A stretch of DNA of 64,000 bases from Cryptomeria japonica. Taxonomy: Eukaryota > Streptophyta > Pinopsida > Cupressales > Cupressaceae. The stretch is from NCBI RefSeq assembly GCF_030272615.1, contig NC_081409.1, forward strand, positions 617,403,755-617,467,754, written 5' to 3'. The number at the start of each line of letters is the position of its first letter. The first letter of the stretch is position 1. This document shows, one piece after another, positions 57,957 through 64,000 of this stretch. The position numbers and the translations under genes are program-made. The notes under the pieces were generated by a model, which was given only the letters and a program-made list of their open reading frames with translations, had not been told where the DNA came from and did no database searches.

Positions 57957-58190
57957 TTCCCCGACGGTTACAATAACCACCTCCCCCCTGCACGCCGCCC
58001 GATACTCATTTGGAATAAATTTCAAAGACCATGTTTTATTTTTTATATATTAAAATCACTTTGAAACATTTACTATATTCATTATCGTTTGAATTAAATT
58101 TAACACACATATATATATATATGGTTTACATTCCCAAATTATTTAATGGTATTAAAGAAGTTATAATAACAATAAGAACAAGAGTTTATT

Positions 58191-58375
58191 CACAGGAATG
58201 AAATGAGATAAGGAGATTTGCTTCAACAAATAAAACAGAAAATCGGATTATCACAGAGGCAGGAAAATGTTTAAATTGATTCCACAGGAATGAAAATAGA
58301 GAGATTTGCTTCAGCAAATAAAACAAATAATTAGATTATCATGGAGGTGGGTAAATACTTTGAATTGATTTCGCA
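58191..58375 (+). repeat. About 92 bp tandem repeat, two units
   Basis: CACAGGAATGAAA...GAGATTTGCTTCARCAAATA recurs at 58191 and 58283 with about 80-85% similarity by eye. Confidence 0.8.
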
Positions 58376-58652
58376 TAATCAGGGATTTAATATTCACAGA
58401 GAGATTTATACCTTAATTCCAACTAATATTCACAGAGAGAAGTATATAACCAGATATATGTGACATAAAAATATTAATGTAAACAAATGAGAATAAGGAT
58501 TTATTCACAGGAATGAATAACACAGAGGATTGTTCACAGAGATATTTATATCTTATTATCAGGCATTTTCTGTTCGTAGGGAAGTAAGATTTTAATGTAA
58601 GAAAAGAATTACATTTAAATTTCCAATCCAGTAATGAATTTGAGGGAAGAAA

Positions 58653-58774
58653 AGCAAGATCTGATATTTTCTAAGGAAAATTTAAACAAATAATAAAGCT
58701 ATCTTTCACATGCAAGCAAGATCTGATATTTCTTCTCTAAGAAAAATTAAACAAATAATAAAGCTATCTTTTTC
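58653..58774 (+). repeat. 62 bp tandem repeat, two units
   Basis: AGCAAGATCTGATATTT and AAACAAATAATAAAGCTATC recur at 58653 and 58715 in the same order. Confidence 0.88.
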
Positions 58775-59449
58775 AATATTATCCCTAAAAAAGGATTTAC
58801 CATAAAATTTTATAAAGGAAGATCTAGAAGCTATATTTTTGGATAATACCATTTTCTCATATGTGAATGTGAAATAACAAGAAGAGAACTTGGCTTATCG
58901 AAGTTCAATGTTGAATCCTCTCCAATCTTCTAGCTATCCTCCTTAGATCCTTCCTTGCAACTTGAGAGAAATCTTCCAAACAATTTAACAATCCTACAAC
59001 CAAAATGTAACTACCAAGGAAGATCCTACTACTGACAACAAGGAAATTTGGGAAATTTTCTTCAAAACATAATCAACTCCCTTCTTTGAAACTTGCATAC
59101 AATTTATAAGAAAAATCTTTCAATTCCACTATTTAGAGAATTTAATTAAAAATGAGATTCTTTTCCAATATTGGACTCATGCAAATTGATTAAAAACCTA
59201 GTGAGGGAGTTACATGCAAGGCATTGAAGATTCCTCTAGAAGCTTCTAATTCCTCCTACAATATGTGCCATAATTGGGAGTGGGAAAATAAAAAATAAAA
59301 ATAATGTCTTTTGAGTTATATTCTCCAAGTGTGTGTGTGTGTGTCCATTTTTATTCTTTTATAATATTTATTCAATTATTTTTAATAGCTCAACCAAAAA
59401 TATAATAGAATTGTATCAAATCAAAAAGTGATAAAGGAGGGTTGTGACA

Positions 59450-59454
59450 ATGTG
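59450..59454 (+). repeat. Right target-site duplication (ATGTG) of the nested unit
   Basis: It matches 55881-55885. Confidence 0.88.
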
Positions 59455-60170
59455 GTAGGTTCTTTAATTTTCTAAGAGATGAGGATGAAGGTATCCATCA
59501 ATGCCATGGAGGCCCTAAGCCCTAACTATTTGTAGAAGACCTAAGGAAAAAGGCAAGAAGAATGAGAAGCGTGATAAATCTAAGTCCAAGGGGAGATCCA
59601 AACCTCTTGTAAAGTCCAAAGTCCTTTGTTGGAATTACGATAAATCTAGACACTTCCCTAAGGATTGCAAAGAAGAAAATAAATTTGATTCTAATTTTGA
59701 ATCCGAGAAGAAAGATGGTGATGTGTTCATTATAGCTTTGGCTACTCGTGCAGGTAATGATGCATGGTTAATTGATTCAAGTGCATATTTTCATATGACT
59801 ACCAATAAAGATTGGTTTTCTAAATATGAAGAATTTGATGGAGGTGAGGTGTACTTGGGTGGTGATTCTCATTTAGATATTGTTGGTCATGGTAAATTTA
59901 GAATTAGGTTTCTTGGTGGTAGAATAAAAATGATGTAGGGTGTGTTGCATATCCCTGGACTAGCACGAATTTTGTTATCTATGAGAAAACTAATATATAC
60001 AGGTGTGCAGGTAATCTTTTCTAATGCAAGATGCAATAAGGTGAGACGCGATATGGTGATTGCTAAAGGTATTATATTTGGCACCTTATATAAGTTGGAT
60101 GTATATAATGTTGAGTGTGATAGTACTTTTATGAAAAGTATATCTATGGATACTTTTTTGGAAGAGGTGA

Positions 60171-62400
60171 GGGTTTCACCCCTTGGAATAAGATGTTCCA
60201 ATGGGTGTTTGGAAGTACTTGTTCTTGGAGATTTTTATGTTAATCTTGCATAATCATGTACGAGGAAATGATTTTGCTATAGTTAGAAGTGAAATTGTAG
60301 TTGTACTCCTTGTGAATATGAACATATTGCACTAGTACTTATGATAAGTGTTGTGAACACCTTGTACTTGCATTGTGTACCATTGGAGTGTGGTACTAGG
60401 TACCCCTCCATGGAGGATGTGTTTAGTAAAGAGTATGGTGAAATTTTACTATATATGTGTTTTCTTCGTTGTTACCCTATTGAGTACCAGCCCATGTTGT
60501 TGAAAATTCAATATGTGTAGGGGTAGTATAAGCAACAAAGCTCTTTGGGATGCCTGGTAATATGTTCTAATATTAGCATTGTGTGACCCTGATCGCCTAC
60601 CCTCTAGAGGAAAGTACTCACTACTTCACCTTATAAATGGGTCATTGGCTGGTCCATAGTGATATCGTATTTCCCATAGTTATTGAGGATGATATCGGCA
60701 ATTGGTACTAGTTACCAATGATATGTTTTCTCTTACCTTTATTCTATGTGTAAGTGTTCTAGCATGTGGAGATTGAGCTATCCCATATTATGATGGATAC
60801 CATCTACACATGTTCCAACATGATGTAATAGATATGATGTCACACCGCAATAATGTTCAGGCACAGTGTTGGTGATGATGTTGTGTTGCTGGTGGTAGCA
60901 AGCTAAGCTCGAGGACACGATGTCACGTACATAGATACATGAAGGCGCGTTGTATAGTATGTTTCTTGCTTGATGTTGAGTAGTACAAGGGCACTTGCAT
61001 GCTAGTAGAGAGGGCCTCGTGTTTTCTTATGATTGGTTGTGTTTCAGTGAGCATATGAGTGTGCCTTACCATGTATACCTTCGTTTTGGCAAGTGTATTT
61101 GCATGTCTTCTATGTGAGGTATGTCGCTATGTAGGGTGTGTCTTGCATGTGTCTTCTCCGCAAGGCACATTTCCATGCAGTCTATGGCCTTGACATGTGC
61201 TGTCTTCTTGGCATATAACCATGTCACGTGTGGATGCAAAGGGAGTGTAGTTGAGGCATGCATTTTCCTCTATGTGCACTACCATCCATGTGGAAAATTT
61301 TGTATAGCTATTCTACAAACACACATGAAGGGCTATTGTTATAGCCATGACGTGACTTCCTTCCTTCCTTGTTTAGTGACTAGTTCTAGTCACATAGTAA
61401 TGTAATGTGCAATTTTGTAAGATTGTGATCCTTCTTTTTGGTTAATGATTTTGTCTTTGCTTGTGTAGACTAGGAAATTTAATTTATCTTCTCTATGATG
61501 GTTTACCCACAGATAGTGAATTTACTCTTTCACATAGCTCTTGCAATTACATTTGATTTAATGTTGCAAATTTCACATATTTTAGTTATCTTATTGTTAA
61601 AATTAAAATTATTTTCTTATTATTTATGGTGATTTGGTGGCTAAGCTAGTTTGCATTTATTGCTTTCAAATGTTGGTCTTGTGTTGTAATGTGATTCCTC
61701 ACCAGGGACAATAGAGATGAACCTGGTTGAGTGTATACAAGGAATAAGACACACAAAAGTATTGAGGATGGGGGTATGTGAGGTTGTTCTACAACAATGA
61801 TCCACTACCTAGCCTATGAGTGGTGACTAAATCTTAGAGGCTAAACACCTTACACAAACAAGAAATAGATTGTTGTGGTCTTGTATGGAAGGTCTCACCT
61901 TGTGTGTACGGCCTAACACCATCAAGCCACTAAGTTTTGGCATTGATTTTGGAGTCTAAAGAAATTACAATGATTTTCACATGGTGTTCTTGAGGACCCA
62001 TCCAGCCTTGTGTTGTGATCCCATATAATGTAAATGTGAATGTATGTATAAATGCATGTTGTACTATGTGTATGGTTGCATATGAAATGCTTAAACCAAT
62101 GTATCATGCCTTGAAAAGTGTAAATTTGTTGCATTTTGTGAAAAGAACTATCAAGTATGCTATGACATTTAAATTTGAGATTGCATAAGTGATGAATGTT
62201 TTTAGAAACAATGACGATGTTCCTGTGAGAATTGCATTCTTGTGCATCTTTTCTAATTTGTTTAGCGGGAAATAATGTGCATTACTATGTATCTCTGAAT
62301 GATGTATGAATATTTGATGTTAGTAAAAGGAATTTCATTGCTAATGTGTGATATGGTTGTATTATGATCTTTGTGGCTTCTAGGAATAAGTCAAGTTCTT
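60171..62400 (+). other. Non-coding internal region upstream of an LTR, unassigned
   Basis: Copia coding stops near 60170. No domain is seen up to the polypurine tract at 62401. It may be the internal region of a non-autonomous LTR element. Short ORFs (61121-61405 and others) look like chance. Confidence 0.4.
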
Positions 62401-62411
62401 GGGGGGGAGGG
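62401..62411 (+). other. Polypurine tract
   Basis: GGGGGGGAGGG directly precedes TGTAATGCC, the arrangement expected at the start of a 3' LTR. Confidence 0.65.
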
Positions 62412-63354
62412 TGTAATGCCTTCCTAACCCTAGTCTAATCGAGGTGGTATTATAGTATTTGTTCATTCTTTAGATGCTAGAAGGTTGAATAATATTAATA
62501 ATTGCAATTTAATGTTAATTGATTAAATGAGATTTATGTGGAAAGTGTATTATAAAATATGTATGTGTTATGGGCTTTCTCAAACTATGATTATTATGCC
62601 TAACTTCAGGATTAGATGAAAGAGAATGATGTCATATCATTCAAATATAATGAGAATGGATACAATGTTCCTCATATGGTGATTATTGATGCTTCAACTA
62701 TTTATATGTATATTGAGAAGATACATTTGACATGTGCACGTGTACTTAAGTGGCTATAGCTACAAGGTATTGAATCCACCTCACTCCACAAGTTTCAACA
62801 TACCCTTGATGATGATTAACTAGAGATATCACACTAGCCAGATTCCACTAAACCTTAACTGTTGTACTAAGTTGAGTACAATTTCCCCTATGATGACCAT
62901 GTTAACACTGTATACCATGATTGGTAATGTACAAAAACCCTTACCCATATGTGAATGCTTAGTAAAGAGTGTATAGTGTTTGGTTATGTTCATTATGCAC
63001 TTAGTTGCAAAACTAAGTTAATGATATAAATAACAATTTCTTATAATTTAATGATTAAATAGGTTTGCTTGCCTTTTAATGAAATATTATATGTCATATG
63101 CAAAGAATAGCTTTCAAATCACTGCCTTGGGGGTAGGGTGAGATATGGGCGAAAAGGAAGTGTTTTGGTTATATATCTTGATTCAATGCAAAATTTAACT
63201 TTATAGTGTTAAATAGCAATTCAATATTAAAAAGTATAATATAAAACATTTATATTCATTGTAAAATGCATTCAACGATTGGGGCAGTATTGATGTTCGA
63301 AAAAATTAAAAATGTTATGTGCTTATATTTATTTATACATTTTTATTCAAAAGG

Positions 63355-63356
<2 letters not shown>

Positions 63357-63419
<63 letters not shown>
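63357..63419. repeat. (AT)n microsatellite
   Basis: About 31 uninterrupted AT units lie inside the LTR. Confidence 0.97.
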
Positions 63420-63426
<7 letters not shown>

Positions 63427-63720
63427 GTTTTATAGTTTTAATTAACAATTTTATATTAAAAAGAGCAAATAAAGGCTTATGTATATTCATTTTTAAAGTC
63501 ATTGTATAGTTAAGGTAAAAATAGGAAATTAAGAATTAAAAAGTATTTTAACTTACTATAGTGTAATAAAATTGCGACCCTAGCAATTTACAACTGCATT
63601 AGGGTCCTCACGCATGCAAACTCGAATCCTCTAGCCTGATCGGAGACCGGAGAGTGCTCGGCTTGCGAAAACAACTTCTTCCTTGGCCTCTGCATCACTC
63701 TGTCTGCACTCTGCCCTAGA

Positions 63721-63770
63721 GACAGGGGCGTGGTGCCCCTGTCCCTGCCCTATTTTGGGGCAGGACCTTT
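63721..63770. repeat. Two adjacent GC-rich hairpins in the LTR
   Basis: GACAGGGGC...GCCCCTGTC (63721-63742) is followed by CCTGCCC...GGGGCAGG (about 63744-63766). Confidence 0.8.
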
Positions 63771-64000
63771 CTAGAGAAAGCATTGTGGGTTGTGCAATGA
63801 GTGAGAAATCTCCCCGATGTCGGCTCGTGATGAAATTTCAAATCCTTCAAACATGTATTTAACGGGGCATTCACTCTCTCATTTGCATAAAGTTGGATGA
63901 GTGGGAAATTCACAAGCGATCAAGTATTCAAGAGCATTCAAGCACTCTTTTCCAGCATTGAGCATTCTCAAGTTTCCCTTCAAGGCTAGGTGTTGCATTC

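Larger units (their letters stand above)
55886..59449. mobile_element. Nested 3.56 kb TG...CA unit, probable long solo LTR
   Basis: It starts TGTAATAACCCACC, ends GGGTTGTGACA, and is flanked by 5 bp ATGTG duplications. I find no gag or pol coding and no repeat between its two ends, so a very long solo LTR is the simplest reading; a non-autonomous element is possible. Contents in order: a 21 bp-period array (55981-56140), a moderately GC-rich central region, GC-rich hairpins (57881-57956), AT-rich DNA with tandem repeats (58191-58375, 58653-58774), and a short (TG)n at 59328-59343. Orientation is not settled: both strands start with LTR-like TGTAATA or TGTCACAACCC. Confidence 0.75.
55412..60170 (+). 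pseudogene. Copia gag-protease, split by an insertion
   Basis: Gag starts at the ATG at 55412, has TGA codons near 55556 and 55610, and shows the copia gag (UBN2-like) blocks KNFLRKKLYSLRIKEGG, DHLEEFNMLVAQLAFVGV and VLKIEDV (to 55885). It resumes at 59455 with VGSL and, after a frame change, a basic linker, a damaged zinc knuckle CWNYDKSRHFPKDC (second Cys now Tyr), protease AWLIDSSAYFHMT (DSGA expected, here DSSA) and LGGDSHLDIVGHGKFRI. A TAG follows at 59936-59938, then VLHIPGLARILLSMRKL and the pre-integrase block MVIAKGIIFGTLYKL. Coding is lost near 60170, before the integrase zinc finger. The element is truncated and dead. Confidence 0.87.
62412..64000 (+). repeat. LTR, 5' part, cut by window edge
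   Basis: It begins TGTAATGCCTTCCTAACCC after a polypurine tract and runs without coding for at least 1.59 kb. Near its visible end are GC-rich hairpins (63721-63770) and then a less AT-rich stretch that may include the promoter. It resembles 2693-4412 in layout. The 3' end lies outside the window. Confidence 0.6.

Overview
The window is nuclear DNA from a seed plant with a large, transposon-rich genome. I infer a gymnosperm, probably a conifer, from the nested and decayed LTR retrotransposons, the AT-rich intergenic DNA, and one conserved host gene carrying a 3.7 kb intron full of repeats. No species can be named from the sequence. Nothing looks prokaryotic: there are no operons, CRISPR arrays or rRNA.

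Layout. Positions 1-2420 (minus) hold the 5' part of an L1-type LINE: ORF1 with a DUF4283-like domain and CCHC knuckle, then the start of ORF2 with its endonuclease. It is decayed and runs off the left edge. Positions 2438-16084 are old repeat DNA: an LTR-like unit, T-rich gene-free DNA, a two-phase hexanucleotide microsatellite, and faint LTR and coding remnants. Positions 16090-34632 are a complete but defective 18.5 kb Ty3/gypsy element of the Tat type. It has 1.49 kb LTRs, a GAACC target-site duplication, a primer-binding site, a polypurine tract, an ORF ahead of gag, gag, protease, RT, RNase H, a second archaeal-type RNase H, integrase, and an antisense plant-mobile-domain ORF near the 3' end. 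It sits inside an older gypsy element whose gag resumes at 34640. That gag is broken again by a minus-strand solo copia LTR (35159-36482, AGATG duplication). Positions 36771-45700 are mostly unassigned, with one large palindrome.

The one host gene is at 45713-51379 (minus). It has six exons encoding a 415-residue protein with a PAPA-1-like region and a C-terminal HIT-type zinc finger, the arrangement of the plant IES2/INO80B-like subunit of the INO80 chromatin remodeller. Every junction obeys GT-AG and keeps phase. Intron 1 contains a 514 bp hairpin and degenerate tandem repeats.

Positions 54590-60170 are a copia element whose gag-protease region is split by a 3.56 kb TG...CA unit (55886-59449) with an ATGTG duplication. 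A polypurine tract at 62401 starts another LTR that runs off the right edge.

Most unusual observation: the Tat element has two divergent-facing transcription units. Sense gag-pol and the antisense plant-mobile-domain ORF each have a long leader carrying an array of the same TAGCGCRT motif at 21 bp spacing, in the same orientation relative to its own ORF and ending about 0.5 kb before it. The antisense leader also has its own TATA-like box.
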